From the NCBI GenBank assembly GCA_025358305.1, contig JANYJZ010000041.1, positions 1-64,000 on the forward strand: a stretch of 64,000 bases of DNA. Reading direction: 5' to 3'. Below are positions 47,098 to 57,081 of this stretch, piece by piece. Under the pieces are notes generated by a model, which had not been told where the DNA came from, did no database searches, and worked only from the letters and a program-made list of their open reading frames with translations. Each line of letters starts with the position of its first letter. The stretch's first letter is position 1. Source of the DNA: Ignavibacteriota bacterium (GTDB lineage Bacteria > Bacteroidota > Ignavibacteria > UBA10030 > SZUA-254). Made by a program: the position numbers and the translations under genes.

Positions 47098-48114
47098 CTA
47101 CGCTACTTCCATGGCCTTGATGACCGCATCGGCCATCTCCACCGTCGTTGCAGACTGGGCGGGGTTGAGGTCGCGCGTCGCGGTCGTCCCTTCCTTGATC
47201 ACGCGTTCGACCGAGCGCTGGATCCGGTTCCCGGCGACGGATTCGCCGATGTGGTGCAGCATGAGGGCGGATGCGAGGATGAGCGCGCACGGGTTGGCGA
47301 TGTTCTTCCCGGCGATGTCCGGGGCGCTGCCGTGGACCGCCTCGAACAGGGCTACCTTGTAGCCGATGTTCGCCCCGGGGGCGAGGCCGAGGCCGCCGAC
47401 GAGCCCGGAGCAGAGATCGGACAGGATGTCCCCGAAGAGGTTCGTCGTCACGATGACGTCGAACTGCTGCGGGTTCATGACGAGCTGCATGCACATGTTG
47501 TCGATGATCTTGTCGTTCGTCTCGATCTCCGGGTACTCCTGGGCGAGCTTTCTGCCGACGTCGAGGAAGAGCCCGCCGGTGAACTTCAGGATGTTCGCCT
47601 TGTGGACGATCGTCATCTTCTTCCGGTGGAACTTGCGCGCGTATTCGAACGCGTAGCGCAAGATGCGCTCGGAGCCCGCTCGCGTCACCACCCCGATCGT
47701 CTCGGCCGCGCTCTTCGCCGGGTCGATGTAATGCTCGATGCCCGCGTAGAACTCTTCGGTGTTCTCCCGGAAGACGAGCAGGTCGAGGTTCGGCCAGTGG
47801 GTCTTGAGACCTTCAAAGGATTTCGCGGGACGGATGTTCGCGTAGAGGTCGAACTCCTTTCGCAAGGCGACGTTGACGCTCCGGAACCCGGTGCCGACGG
47901 GCGTCGTGAGGGGCCCCTTGAGGGCGACGGCGTTGCGCTGGATCGACTCGATGACCTGCCCGGGGAGGGGGTCGTGGTAGAGTTCCATGGCGCGCAAGCC
48001 CGCGTCGAAGCGTTCCCATTCGATCTTTACGCCGGTCGCTTCGACGACGCGCAGGGTTGCTTCGGTAATTTCCGGGCCGATACCATCCCCGGGGAGGAGT
48101 GTCACAGTGTACAT
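47098..48114 (-). CDS. NAD-dependent isocitrate dehydrogenase-like enzyme (IDH/IMDH family)
   Basis: A 338-residue beta-decarboxylating dehydrogenase that oxidises a 2-hydroxyacid, probably isocitrate to 2-oxoglutarate. Seen: LLPGDGIGPEI, TTPVGTGFRSVNVALRK and LYANIRPAKS (substrate site, closer to isocitrate than isopropylmalate dehydrogenases), LVFRENTEEFYAGIEH, VIVTTNLFGDILSDL (metal Asp) and EAVHGSAPDIAGKNIANP. Homoisocitrate or isopropylmalate activity cannot be excluded; no leu genes adjoin it. It begins 44 nt after tyrA without an obvious terminator, so it may be the last gene of the super-operon. Confidence 0.82.
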   Translation of the reverse strand: MYTVTLLPGDGIGPEITEATLRVVEATGVKIEWERFDAGLRAMELYHDPLPGQVIESIQRNAVALKGPLTTPVGTGFRSVNVALRKEFDLYANIRPAKSFEGLKTHWPNLDLLVFRENTEEFYAGIEHYIDPAKSAAETIGVVTRAGSERILRYAFEYARKFHRKKMTIVHKANILKFTGGLFLDVGRKLAQEYPEIETNDKIIDNMCMQLVMNPQQFDVIVTTNLFGDILSDLCSGLVGGLGLAPGANIGYKVALFEAVHGSAPDIAGKNIANPCALILASALMLHHIGESVAGNRIQRSVERVIKEGTTATRDLNPAQSATTVEMADAVIKAMEVA

Positions 48115-48158
48115 GGGGTCATCCTTGGTTGAAGAAGTATCAATTTACAAAAAAATAC

Positions 48159-48911
48159 TCACTTCGACAAGGCGAGATGTTCGAGGAGGCGCCGGCACTC
48201 CCGGACGATCGAGGGGGCGACGCGCCGAGCGAACCGGTTGTACCGGTAGATGTCGCGAAAGAGTTCCGGGGCGTCGTTCGCGGAGGCCTGGATGATCGTC
48301 CGGAGGAGGAGCGCGTTCGGCGTCGAGAGCGCCGCCCGTGGACGAACGACCGGCGCGAGGGCACGTCCGATGAACTGCGTGACAAAGAGCGTCGAGGCCA
48401 TGGCGCGGTCGTGGCCGGCCGGCGTGGACCGAACGACGGTGAGGCCCCGCTTTCGCAAGTAGCGCGTGACCGAGAGGAGCCGCTTCGCCCTAAGGCGGAC
48501 GGGGAACAGGACGACCCGGTGGCCGGAGAGGCCGCGTCGGGCGCTGTCGGGGCCGAACAGGGGGTGAAGCCCGAGGATCTCCGCCGACCGGGGGAGGAGC
48601 TCCCGCATCCAGAGAACCGGCTTCTCCTTCACCGCGCACACTTCCACGACGAGCGTGCCGGGGGTGACCAAAGGGGCGATCGCCTTGAGGACGCCCTGAA
48701 GTTTGCCCACAGGCAGGGCGAGGATGATGACCTTCCGACTGGCCGCTTCGGCGAGCGATACCTTCCTGACGCCGGGGTAGGACACGCCCATCGGGTCTGA
48801 TGCAGAGATGCGGAAGTCCCTGCAGAGTTCCCTCGCCAGGAGCTTGCCGAACCGTCCGAACCCGATGATGGCGATCTCTTTCTTCACAGGCGGCTTCACG
48901 ACCGGCCTCAC
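48159..48911 (-). CDS. tyrA: Prephenate/arogenate dehydrogenase
   Basis: A 250-residue TyrA-type dehydrogenase of the tyrosine branch. Seen: the nucleotide-binding IAIIGFGRFGKLLARELC, LALPVGKLQGVL, VEVCAVKEKPVLWM and the catalytic region GLHPLFGPDSARRGLSGHRVVLFP. There is no chorismate mutase domain; it lies instead at the end of the preceding aroC gene. The GTG at 48911 forms a GTGA overlap with that gene's stop; the long open frame further upstream only reads aroC out of frame. The substrate (prephenate or arogenate) cannot be told from sequence alone. Confidence 0.88.
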   Translation of the reverse strand: MRPVVKPPVKKEIAIIGFGRFGKLLARELCRDFRISASDPMGVSYPGVRKVSLAEAASRKVIILALPVGKLQGVLKAIAPLVTPGTLVVEVCAVKEKPVLWMRELLPRSAEILGLHPLFGPDSARRGLSGHRVVLFPVRLRAKRLLSVTRYLRKRGLTVVRSTPAGHDRAMASTLFVTQFIGRALAPVVRPRAALSTPNALLLRTIIQASANDAPELFRDIYRYNRFARRVAPSIVRECRRLLEHLALSK

Positions 48912-50239
48912 TTCTGGACGGAGCGGGAGTTCGTAAAGATCTCGCGGAAGATCCTCCGCAAGAAAGCCGGATCCAAGCCCGACTCGGCGGCAAGAGCGAG
49001 GCGCTTGGCAAGGATCTCGCGCTCGCGCTTCGGGTCCGAGATGGGGAGCCGGCGCTCGCGCTTCCACGCGCCGACGCCGCGGACGAGGTCCTGGCGCTGG
49101 CCCAAGAGGAGCATGAGCATGTCGTCGATGAGATCGATCTGTTCGCGCAACCGGCCGATCGACCGCTTCGACCGCAGGCTCGCCTGGCGCATGAGATGCT
49201 CGGCCAGGACGAGCGCGATCATCGATTCGACGACAGGAACGATCCGGGGACAGAGGCACGGGTCATGACGGCCTTCGACCGAGATGGACCGTTTGCGGCC
49301 CTTCACATCGACGGTCTCCTGAGCCTTGGGGATCGACGAGGGGGGCTTCACCGCGACTCGCACGACGATCTCCTCGCCGTCGGAAATGCCGCCGAGGATC
49401 CCCCCGGCGAAGTTCGTGCGCGTCCGGACGCGGCCGGTCATGCGCTCCTTGTAGAACGCGTCATTGTGCTCGCTCCCGCGCATCCGCGCCGCAGCGAACC
49501 CGGAGCCGATCTCGAACCCCTTGACGGCCGGTATGGAGAGGAGAGCCTTGGCGAGGTCCGCCTCGAGCTTGTCGAAGACCGGATCGCCGAGCCCCGCGGG
49601 GCAGTTGCGCACGACGGCTTCTACTATCCCGCCGACGGAGTCCCCTTGGGCCTTCACCTTGAGCACTCTGCGGAGCATCTTTTTTGCGGCGACCGGATCG
49701 GCGCAGCGCATGGGGTTCTTCTCGATCTCCTTGAGGTCGCGCGTCACGGCGCGGATGCCTCCCGCCTCGGTCGTGTAGGCGTGGATCGTGATGCCGCGAC
49801 GATCGAGGATCTGACGTGCGATGGCGCCGGCACCGACCCGGCCGGCGGTCTCGCGGCCGGAGGAGCGCCCGCCGCCGCGGTAGTCCTGAATGCCGAACTT
49901 TGACAGGTAGGTGTACGCTGCGTGGCCGGGCCGAAACATGTCCTTGATCGCGTCGTATGCCTTCGAGTTCTGGTCCTTGTTCCAGATGAGAAGGCAGATC
50001 GGCGTCCCAAGCGTCCTGCCGCGGAAGATGCCGCTCACGGCGTGGACCTCGTCGGTCTCGTTCCGAGAGGTCGTTGCTTCACTTTGGCCCGGACGCCTCC
50101 GGTCGAGTTCGTGCTGGACGGCCTCGAGGTCGATCTTCATGTTCGGACGGACGCCGTCGATGACGACGCCGACGGCGCCGCCATGGCTTTCGCCGAACGT
50201 GGTGATCCGAAAGAGGGATCCCAATGCATTGCCCGCCAT
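48908..50239 (-). CDS. aroC: Chorismate synthase fused to an AroQ-type chorismate mutase
   Basis: A 443-residue bifunctional protein. Residues ~1-352 are chorismate synthase (EPSP to chorismate, FMN-dependent): GSLFRITTFGESHG, DYRGGGRSSGRETAGRVGAGA, the NFAGGILGGISDG loop and the RHDPCLCPR signature. Residues ~357-443 are an AroQ chorismate mutase: RLREQIDLIDD, a GQRQDLV..GAWKRER helix pair and ISDPKREREIL. Residues matching the E. coli mutase Arg11, Arg28, Lys39, Asp48, Arg51, Glu52, Ser84 and Gln88 can all be placed (the last two in NSRSVQ). It would make chorismate and pass it to prephenate for TyrA, encoded 4 nt downstream. The ATG is 5 nt after the aroA stop. Confidence 0.92.
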   Translation of the reverse strand: MAGNALGSLFRITTFGESHGGAVGVVIDGVRPNMKIDLEAVQHELDRRRPGQSEATTSRNETDEVHAVSGIFRGRTLGTPICLLIWNKDQNSKAYDAIKDMFRPGHAAYTYLSKFGIQDYRGGGRSSGRETAGRVGAGAIARQILDRRGITIHAYTTEAGGIRAVTRDLKEIEKNPMRCADPVAAKKMLRRVLKVKAQGDSVGGIVEAVVRNCPAGLGDPVFDKLEADLAKALLSIPAVKGFEIGSGFAAARMRGSEHNDAFYKERMTGRVRTRTNFAGGILGGISDGEEIVVRVAVKPPSSIPKAQETVDVKGRKRSISVEGRHDPCLCPRIVPVVESMIALVLAEHLMRQASLRSKRSIGRLREQIDLIDDMLMLLLGQRQDLVRGVGAWKRERRLPISDPKREREILAKRLALAAESGLDPAFLRRIFREIFTNSRSVQK

Positions 50240-50243
50240 AGCG

Positions 50244-51527
50244 CTACTCTCCTGTCGTTTCCAATGTGGTGAACTCGTCCCAGAACCGCGGGAACGATTT
50301 TGCGACGCACGCCGGGTGCGAGATCGCGACCCCGGCGAGTGCGAGTCCGGCGACCGCGAAGCTCATCGCGATCCTGTGGTCGTGGTACGTTTCGATCTCG
50401 GCGCCGTGGAGCGCCCCGGGCCGGATCACGAGGCCGTCGTCGAGAAGGTCCACCGACGCGCCGAGCTTGGAGAGTTCCGCCTGGATCGCTTTGAGGCGGT
50501 CGGTCTCCTTGTAGCGCAGATGGGCGATGTTCCGGATCGTCGTTGGCCCCTCGGCGAAGAGCGCGACGACGGCGAGGGTCGGGACGCAGTCGGGCATGGC
50601 GTTCATGTCGGCCTCGATGCCGTGCAAACTCCCGCCCTTGAGCTCGAGCGCGTCCTGGTGCGGCTGCGCCGTGCAGCCCATGGCGACGAGGAGCTCGATG
50701 AACCGGACGTCGCCCTGGAGCGAGGCCCCTGAGAGTCCGGGGACGAGGACCGTGCCGCCGGTGACGGCCGCCGCGGCGAGAAAATAGCTTGCCGAGGAGG
50801 CGTCGGGCTCCACGAGGTAATTGCGCGAGGTGTAGCGCCGGGTGTTTCCCACGCGGTAGCGTCCTCGGGCGGAGGCGTCGGCATCCACTTCGGCGCCGAA
50901 CGCGCGCATCACATTGAGTGTCATGTCGATGTACGGCTGCGAACTTTGCGCTCCTTCGACCTCGATCTCGACAGGGTCCCGGGCGTACGGGGCGGCCAAG
51001 AGGAGCGCCGAGAGGTACTGGCTGCTCTTGTCCGCGCGCACCGTGATCCTGCCTCCGGCGAACGTGCCCCCTTCGACCGTCACCGGCGGAAATCCCCCGC
51101 TGCTCGAGGTGCGGACGCCCGCGCTCGCGAGCCCTTCGAGGAGGTCGCCGATGGGTCTGAGTTTCATCTGCGCGTCACCGGTGATCGTGGTCGCGCCTGT
51201 GGCGAGCGCGGCGAGCGCGGTGAGGAACCGGAACGTCGTGCCGGCGTTCCCCATAAAAAGCGGCTTCTTCGGCGCCGTCAAGATGCCGCCGGTTCCCATG
51301 ACGAACGATTCGGCGGCTTCGGCGCCGATCCTGACGCCGAAGGCGACGAGCGCGCCGGCAAGATAGTTCGTGTCCTGGCTTTTCGAGGGAGCGCTCAGGA
51401 CGGAGCGTCCCGCCGAGAGCGCGGCGCAGACCAGGGCCCTGTTCGTGAAACTCTTCGACGGCGGGACGCGCAGCACATGGTCGACGGTCTTCGCCCGTCG
51501 GATGAGGCGCGGCGGGGTCTTCGTCAT
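50244..51527 (-). CDS. aroA: 3-Phosphoshikimate 1-carboxyvinyltransferase (EPSP synthase)
   Basis: A 427-residue enzyme joining shikimate-3-phosphate and PEP. Seen: RVPPSKSFTNRALV at the N-terminus, MGNAGTTFRFLTALAAL (PEP site, with Gly-Asn-Ala-Gly), MNAMPDCVPTLAVVALFAEG and LRYKETDRL, then DHRIAMSFAVAGL. The ATG at 51527 is in an ATGA overlap with aroDE; the longer open frame upstream is the aroDE gene out of frame. Confidence 0.94.
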   Translation of the reverse strand: MTKTPPRLIRRAKTVDHVLRVPPSKSFTNRALVCAALSAGRSVLSAPSKSQDTNYLAGALVAFGVRIGAEAAESFVMGTGGILTAPKKPLFMGNAGTTFRFLTALAALATGATTITGDAQMKLRPIGDLLEGLASAGVRTSSSGGFPPVTVEGGTFAGGRITVRADKSSQYLSALLLAAPYARDPVEIEVEGAQSSQPYIDMTLNVMRAFGAEVDADASARGRYRVGNTRRYTSRNYLVEPDASSASYFLAAAAVTGGTVLVPGLSGASLQGDVRFIELLVAMGCTAQPHQDALELKGGSLHGIEADMNAMPDCVPTLAVVALFAEGPTTIRNIAHLRYKETDRLKAIQAELSKLGASVDLLDDGLVIRPGALHGAEIETYHDHRIAMSFAVAGLALAGVAISHPACVAKSFPRFWDEFTTLETTGE

Positions 51528-52945
51528 CCCGACCATTTCATGAAGATGTTCGACTGGAGCTCGGCCTGGTGGTTGAAGAACTCCATGCCGGAGATGATCT
51601 TGCAGCCGGCGGCCTCCGCCTCGAGGAGGAGCGGGGTCATCGGCGGGTTGTAGACCGCGTCGAAGACGATCATCTCCTTCCGGAAAAACGCCTTCGGGAC
51701 GAGGCTCTTCTTGTGGTCCGGCGACATGCCGACCGGGGTGCCGTTCATGAGGATGTCGGGCTGGATCGACGCGAGCGCGCTCATCGGGGCGCTCTCGCAT
51801 CCCAAGGCGAGGGCGAGGGCGTGCGCCTTCTCCTCGGCACGGCCGACGATCGTCACCCGGGCGCCGTTGAGGATCGTCGCGTATGCCATCGTCTTCGCCG
51901 TCGCGCCCGTGCCGAGGATGACGACCTCCTTGTGACGCAGCGCGGTGCGCTTCTGCAGGAGGTCGGCGATCGCGGGGAGGTCCGTGTTGTAGCCGACGAG
52001 CTTCCCTTTGCGAACGATGACGGTGTTCACTGCGTCGAGGTTCTTCACCTCCCCCTCGATCTCGTCGAGGAGAGGGATGATCGCCTGCTTGAAGGGCATC
52101 GTGATGCTGAGGCCCGCAAAGAGGTCGCGGTAGGTGCGCAGGAACCCCTCCAGGTGGTTCACAAGAAAATTGACGTAGACGGCGTTCACGCTCGAACGCT
52201 GGAAGATCGCATTGTGGAGGAAGATCCCCTTGCTCTGCGAGACGGGGTTGCCGACGAGGCCGAAGATCTTCGTGCGGCGGTTGTAGCCGGCGACGGCGAA
52301 GATCTTTCTGAGGTCGTCCAACACGAGCTGGCCCGGGGCCGTGCAGGCCTCCTCGTCCTCGGCGCCGTAGGTGAGGAACCCGCCGAACACTCCTTGGAGG
52401 ATCCGGCTGATCTGGCCGTGCTCACCCATGCAGAGGCCGATGATCTTCTTGTCGGCCTTGCTCACGTTCTTGACGATGTCGAGCATCCGGCGGTTGTCCC
52501 CGATGTCCCGGGCCATCGTCGCAAGCTTGATGATGTCGGCGCCGGTCCCGAGGATCTTCTGGCAAACGGCGTCGAGTCCCGACGGCGTCTCGTCGAAGTT
52601 GTGGTACGACACGATGATCTGGGTGTTCCCCCGAGCGTCGATGAGGGGCCGGAGGACGTCCGGCCCGTAGCTCAGCTCCACGTCGATGTACTCGGCCCCC
52701 AGGGCGATGGCCTGGGAGAGGATCGCGAGCTGGTCCTTCGGCGTGCCGCGGAACTTTCCTCCTTCCTCCTTGCGCCGGTTGGTGATGATCACCTTGGGCC
52801 GAGGGCGTTGGAGGAGCTTTTCGAGTTTCAGGTCGGCGATCCCGTCGACGCGGATCTCGATGAGATCCGCCGGGTGCGACCCCTGTTTGAGTTTTGCCCG
52901 GGCTTCCTGGATCGTCCCGGGAGCGACGGAGAGGCAGAGCTTCAT
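51524..52945 (-). CDS. aroDE: Fused 3-dehydroquinate dehydratase (type I) / shikimate dehydrogenase
   Basis: A 473-residue bifunctional enzyme for two consecutive shikimate steps. Residues ~1-215 are type I AroD: IEIRVDGIADL, IIVSYHNFDETPS (catalytic His) and ADIIKLATMA (Schiff-base Lys). Residues ~225-473 are AroE: FGLVGNPVSQSKGIFLHNA (shikimate site), LSITMPFKQ (catalytic Lys), GYNTDLPAI, VVILGTGATAKTMAYA (nucleotide loop), LMNGTPVGMSP and the final GMEFFNHQAELQS. The same fusion order is known in plants and some bacteria. It overlaps both neighbours by 4 nt. Confidence 0.94.
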   Translation of the reverse strand: MKLCLSVAPGTIQEARAKLKQGSHPADLIEIRVDGIADLKLEKLLQRPRPKVIITNRRKEEGGKFRGTPKDQLAILSQAIALGAEYIDVELSYGPDVLRPLIDARGNTQIIVSYHNFDETPSGLDAVCQKILGTGADIIKLATMARDIGDNRRMLDIVKNVSKADKKIIGLCMGEHGQISRILQGVFGGFLTYGAEDEEACTAPGQLVLDDLRKIFAVAGYNRRTKIFGLVGNPVSQSKGIFLHNAIFQRSSVNAVYVNFLVNHLEGFLRTYRDLFAGLSITMPFKQAIIPLLDEIEGEVKNLDAVNTVIVRKGKLVGYNTDLPAIADLLQKRTALRHKEVVILGTGATAKTMAYATILNGARVTIVGRAEEKAHALALALGCESAPMSALASIQPDILMNGTPVGMSPDHKKSLVPKAFFRKEMIVFDAVYNPPMTPLLLEAEAAGCKIISGMEFFNHQAELQSNIFMKWSG

Positions 52946-54030
52946 GGCGTGCAGTGCTTCATGATGGTGGAATGGGTGACGGGTATGCCGTGCCGCGCCG
53001 CGCCGATCCGGCGCAGAAGCGTGTAGTGGACGGTGCCGCCGGTGGCCTTCTTGTCCCGAGCGGTGTAGGGGAGGAGTTCCTCGAGCGTGACACGTGCCGG
53101 GAGCGTTGTCGGCAGGGCGTAGAGTCCGAGAAGCGCCACGAGACGCGCCGCGTCCCGGGCGGAGGCGAGCCCCATGCCGGCGGAGAGCTCCGCCTCAACG
53201 GCCATGCCGATCGCGACCGCTTCCCCGTGGAGCATCGTGTAGCGCATCCGCGCCTCGAGGGCGTGGCCGATCGTATGGCCGAAGTTGAGGAGACGTCTGG
53301 GGCCCGCCTCGCGCTCGTCCTTCTCGACGAGTGCCGCCTTGAGCTCGCACGAGCGCTGGACGATCACCCGGAGACACGATGGCTCCTTCCGCAAGATCCG
53401 CCGGGCGTTCTTCTCCAGGTAGGCGAAGAGCGTCCGGTCGAAGATCGCCGCACATTTGACGACCTCCGCCATGCCAGCGCGGAACTCCCGGTCCGGAAGC
53501 GTCCGGAGTGTCGCGAGATCGATATAGACCATGCGGGGCTGATGGAAGGCCCCGAGGAGGTTCTTGCCGAGGGGATGGTCGACGGCGACCTTCCCGCCGA
53601 CGCTCGAGTCGACCTGCGCGAGAAGCGTCGTCGGGATCTGGACGTACGCGATGCCTCTGAGGAGCGTTGCCGCAACGAACCCGGCGACGTCCCCCACAAC
53701 CCCGCCCCCGACGGCGATCAGGAGCGCGTCGCGTGTCACGCCGCGCGCGAGCATCTCGTCCTCGATCCGGTCGCGCGTTGCACGGGTCTTCTGCGCCTCG
53801 CCCGCCGGGAACGCGAGGACCGGGACCTGCTCGCCCTCCTGGCGGAAGGACCAGGCAAGCGAACGCGCGTAGAGCGGCTCGACGTTCGTGTCCGTGATGA
53901 TGAACTTCCTCGCCGCCGGCCAGCGCTTCCGGATGTCCTTCGCGGCCCGAGCGATGCTTGTGCCGATGACGATGTCGTACGAGTCGTCGACCGTCTTGCG
54001 GAGCCGTATGGGGAGCCGAGTCGGTCTCAT
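52942..54030 (-). CDS. aroB: 3-Dehydroquinate synthase
   Basis: A 362-residue NAD- and zinc-dependent enzyme converting DAHP to 3-dehydroquinate. Seen: FPAGEAQKTRAT, VGGGVVGDVAGFVAATLLRG (NAD site), PTTLLAQVDSSVGGKVAVDH, GMAEVVKCAAI, and the metal ligands in LLNFGHTIGHALE and LHGEAVAIGM. The start overlaps trpA by 4 nt. Confidence 0.95.
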   Translation of the reverse strand: MRPTRLPIRLRKTVDDSYDIVIGTSIARAAKDIRKRWPAARKFIITDTNVEPLYARSLAWSFRQEGEQVPVLAFPAGEAQKTRATRDRIEDEMLARGVTRDALLIAVGGGVVGDVAGFVAATLLRGIAYVQIPTTLLAQVDSSVGGKVAVDHPLGKNLLGAFHQPRMVYIDLATLRTLPDREFRAGMAEVVKCAAIFDRTLFAYLEKNARRILRKEPSCLRVIVQRSCELKAALVEKDEREAGPRRLLNFGHTIGHALEARMRYTMLHGEAVAIGMAVEAELSAGMGLASARDAARLVALLGLYALPTTLPARVTLEELLPYTARDKKATGGTVHYTLLRRIGAARHGIPVTHSTIMKHCTP

Positions 54031-54821
54031 GGCGTCGGGGCGTCGAGGCGCTCGCGGACCGAGCGGGTGAACGCCCGGGCCTCGTCGGGCGTGCCAGTGG
54101 CGAGGATCTTGATGAGCGCGCTGCCGATGACGACGCCGTCGGCCGTATGGGCGGCATCGCGCGCGTCCTCGGGGGTCGCGATCCCGAACCCGACCATGAG
54201 CGGGTGGTTCCGGGCATGCGTCCTGGCTCGGTCCATGAACCCGACCGTCGAGGCCGCCACGCCGGTTCGGGCGCCGGTGACCCCGGCGACGGCGACGCAG
54301 TAGAGGAACCCGCTCGTCGCCTCGTCAAGGAGCTTGAGGCGCTCGTCGGAGGTCGTCGGCGCCGCGAGAAGGACGCTTGCGAGGCCGTGCTGGTGTGCGA
54401 GCGCGCGGTACTCGCCGCTCTCCTCGAGCGACAGGTCGGGAATGATCGTCCCGTCGATCCCGACCGACGCGCACGTCTGGACGAACCGCGTGGCGCCGTA
54501 GGCGTAGATGGGGTTGGCGTATCCCATGAGGACCAACGGGATGTTGGAGGCGGCGCGGACCTCCCTGGCCATCTGGAAGGTCCGTTCGAGCGTCATGCCG
54601 TTGGCCAGAGCGACCGAGGAACTCTCCTGGATCGTCGGGCCGTCGGCGATCGGGTCGGAGAACGCGATGCCGAGCTCGATCATGTCGGCCCCGGCGCGCT
54701 CGAGCGCCAGGATCAAGGGCACGGTCGTTTCGAGTGTCGGGTACCCCGGCGTGACGTAGAGCGAGAGGACCTTGCGGCCTTCCGACTTGCGGAGCGCGAA
54801 GAGGGGTGCGAGCCGGTTCAT
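54027..54821 (-). CDS. trpA: Tryptophan synthase alpha chain
   Basis: A 264-residue TIM-barrel that cleaves indole-3-glycerol phosphate to indole. Catalytic Glu and Asp are in [20 protein letters not shown], with [30 protein letters not shown], the phosphate-binding GVTGAR and [11 protein letters not shown] also visible. It overlaps trpB by 4 nt and forms the alpha-beta complex with it. Confidence 0.95.
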   Translation of the reverse strand: MNRLAPLFALRKSEGRKVLSLYVTPGYPTLETTVPLILALERAGADMIELGIAFSDPIADGPTIQESSSVALANGMTLERTFQMAREVRAASNIPLVLMGYANPIYAYGATRFVQTCASVGIDGTIIPDLSLEESGEYRALAHQHGLASVLLAAPTTSDERLKLLDEATSGFLYCVAVAGVTGARTGVAASTVGFMDRARTHARNHPLMVGFGIATPEDARDAAHTADGVVIGSALIKILATGTPDEARAFTRSVRERLDAPTP

Positions 54822-56026
54822 GCCGTTCGGGACCTCGCGAGGCCGGCGGTGATGGCGGGGAGGTCCTTTTCCCCCCTCCCTGAGAGGTTCACGACAACGA
54901 TGGTATCTTTCTGGGTGTCGGGCATGAGCGTCTCAAGATACGCTATGGCGTGGGAAGTTTCAAGCGCGGGCAAGATCCCCTCAAGCCGCGCAAGCCGCAA
55001 GGCCGCGTCGAGCGCCTGGGAGTCGGTGACGCTCGCGTAGGTGGCGCGCCCCATATCGCGCAGGTAGCTGTGTTCCGGGCCGACGCCCGGATAGTCGAGT
55101 CCCGCCGAGATCGAGTGGGCCGGCGAGATCTGGCCGTCCTCGTCCTGGAGGACGTAGCTGTACGAGCCGTGGAGGATGCCGGGGGTGCCCATGGTGAGCG
55201 TCGCGGCGTGCTCGCCCGTCGTGATGCCGCGGCCCGCCGCCTCGACGCCGATGAGCGCCGTCGCTTCCTCGAGGAAGGGGTGGAAGAGTCCCATGGCGTT
55301 GCTCCCGCCGCCGACGCATGCCAGGAGGATGTCGGGGAGGCGGCCTTCGCGCTCCATGGACTGGACCCGGACCTCGCGTCCGATGACCGACTGAAAGTCC
55401 CGGACCATCATCGGGTAGGGATGGGGTCCGACGACCGAGCCGATGACGTAGAACGTGTCGTCGACGTTCGTCACCCAGTCGCGCAAGGCCTCGTTCGTCG
55501 CGTCCTTGAGCGTCCTGGTGCCCGCATGGACGGGGATGACCTCCGCGCCGAGGAGGCGCATTCTTGTGACGTTGATCTCCTGCCGCGCCATGTCCTCCGT
55601 TCCCATGTAGACCGCGCACGAGAGGCCCATCATCGCGGCGACGGTCGCCGTCGCCACCCCATGTTGCCCCGCCCCGGTCTCGGCGATGATCCTCGGCTTG
55701 CCGAGCATTTTCGCCAGGAGGATCTGTCCCACCGTGTTGTTGATCTTGTGCGCCCCCGTGTGGCAGAGGTCCTCACGCTTCAAGTAGATCTTCCCGCGGC
55801 CGAAGCGCTCCGAGAGCCGCTTCGCGTGGTAGAGGGGCGTCGGCCGGCCGACGTACTCCTGGAGCAGCCGGTCGAAGTCGCTTCGGAACGCTCGGTCCGA
55901 CCGCGCGGACACGTACGCCCTTTCGAGCGTCTTCAAGGGCGTCATGAGGGTCTCGGGGACGAACATGCCGCCGAACGCGCCGAAGTGCCCCCGCTCGTCG
56001 GGCAGCGCGGCCTGTGCGGGCGTCAT
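54818..56026 (-). CDS. trpB: Tryptophan synthase beta chain
   Basis: A 402-residue PLP enzyme joining indole and serine. Seen: [34 protein letters not shown] with the PLP Lys, [14 protein letters not shown], the phosphate-binding [12 protein letters not shown], and [12 protein letters not shown]. It is a standard TrpB1 by length and motifs. It overlaps aroF by 4 nt. Confidence 0.96.
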   Translation of the reverse strand: MTPAQAALPDERGHFGAFGGMFVPETLMTPLKTLERAYVSARSDRAFRSDFDRLLQEYVGRPTPLYHAKRLSERFGRGKIYLKREDLCHTGAHKINNTVGQILLAKMLGKPRIIAETGAGQHGVATATVAAMMGLSCAVYMGTEDMARQEINVTRMRLLGAEVIPVHAGTRTLKDATNEALRDWVTNVDDTFYVIGSVVGPHPYPMMVRDFQSVIGREVRVQSMEREGRLPDILLACVGGGSNAMGLFHPFLEEATALIGVEAAGRGITTGEHAATLTMGTPGILHGSYSYVLQDEDGQISPAHSISAGLDYPGVGPEHSYLRDMGRATYASVTDSQALDAALRLARLEGILPALETSHAIAYLETLMPDTQKDTIVVVNLSGRGEKDLPAITAGLARSRTA

Positions 56027-57069
56027 GGGAGCGCCTCCGCGCCTGCGTGGGCTGGGGTGAACGTCCGGTCCATGATCGGGGCGAGCTGCTCGAGCTTGTC
56101 CAAGAGCCGCTTCATCTTTGCGGGTTTGAGCGACTGGTAGCCGTCGGAGAGCGCCATCGCGGGGTCCTGGTGGACCTCGACGATGAGCCCGTCGGCGCCG
56201 GCCGCGATGGCCGCCAGGGACATCGCCATGACGCCGTCCCAGACGCCGATGCCGTGGCTCGGGTCGACGATGACCGGGAGGTGCGAGAGCTTCTTGATGA
56301 TCGGTATCGCGTTGAGGTCGAGCGTATTACGGGTGGCGGGCTCGAACGTCCGGATGCCCCGCTCGCAGAGGATGACGTTGTAGTTCCCGCCGTTGAGGAT
56401 GTACTCTGCGGCCATCAGGAGCTCCTCGATCGTGGCGGCCAGGCCCCGCTTCAACAGGACGGGCTTCCGGATGTCGCCGAGAGCCTCCAGGAGGGAGTAG
56501 TTCTGCATGTTCCGGGCCCCGACCTGGAGGATGTCGGCGCACTCGGCGACGATGGGGAGTGTCTCGGTGTCCTTCACCTCTGTGACGATCCTGAGGCCCG
56601 TGGCGTCCTTCGCGTCCTTGAGGTACTGCAGGGCCTCATCCTTCAGTCCCTGGAAGGAGTAGGGGGAGGTCCGGGGCTTGTACGCCCCGCCGCGCAGGAA
56701 CTTCACCCCCTGGCTCTTCAGGGCGAAGGCGACGTCGATGATCTGCTGCCGGCTCTCGACCGAGCAGGGCCCGGCGATAACGGCGAGCTCTCGGGCGCCG
56801 ATGGGCTCCCCGTCCACACGGACGACGGTATTCTCCGCCTTGACGTCGCGGCTGACGAGCTTGAACGGCTTCGAGACGGGGATCGCCTCGACGACGCCGG
56901 GGAGGTTGAGGAACATCTCGGGGTCGAGCTTCCCCTGGTTGCCGGTGATGCCGATCGCGAGCCGCTGTTCCCCTGGTATCTCGTGGGGCGTAAAGCCGAG
57001 CTTCGAGATCCGTTCCTTGACGCGGTCGATGTCCTCGCGTTCCGCGCGGAGCTTCATGACAATGAGCAT
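56023..57069 (-). CDS. aroF: 3-Deoxy-7-phosphoheptulonate (DAHP) synthase, type I-beta
   Basis: A 348-residue first enzyme of the shikimate pathway. A ferredoxin/ACT-like N-terminal domain (~1-75; [16 protein letters not shown]) precedes the barrel: [75 protein letters not shown] and [15 protein letters not shown]. The N-terminal domain is the usual site of allosteric control in this subfamily. It lies 12 nt downstream of trpF inside the super-operon. Confidence 0.95.
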   Translation of the reverse strand: MLIVMKLRAEREDIDRVKERISKLGFTPHEIPGEQRLAIGITGNQGKLDPEMFLNLPGVVEAIPVSKPFKLVSRDVKAENTVVRVDGEPIGARELAVIAGPCSVESRQQIIDVAFALKSQGVKFLRGGAYKPRTSPYSFQGLKDEALQYLKDAKDATGLRIVTEVKDTETLPIVAECADILQVGARNMQNYSLLEALGDIRKPVLLKRGLAATIEELLMAAEYILNGGNYNVILCERGIRTFEPATRNTLDLNAIPIIKKLSHLPVIVDPSHGIGVWDGVMAMSLAAIAAGADGLIVEVHQDPAMALSDGYQSLKPAKMKRLLDKLEQLAPIMDRTFTPAHAGAEALP

Positions 57070-57081
57070 GGTGTTGTTCCT

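Noticed and set aside
47098-48114. 3-Isopropylmalate dehydrogenase (leuB)
   Set aside because: The substrate-site segments (TTPVGTGFRSVNVALRK, LYANIRPAKS) fit the NAD-isocitrate dehydrogenase group better, and no leucine genes are nearby.
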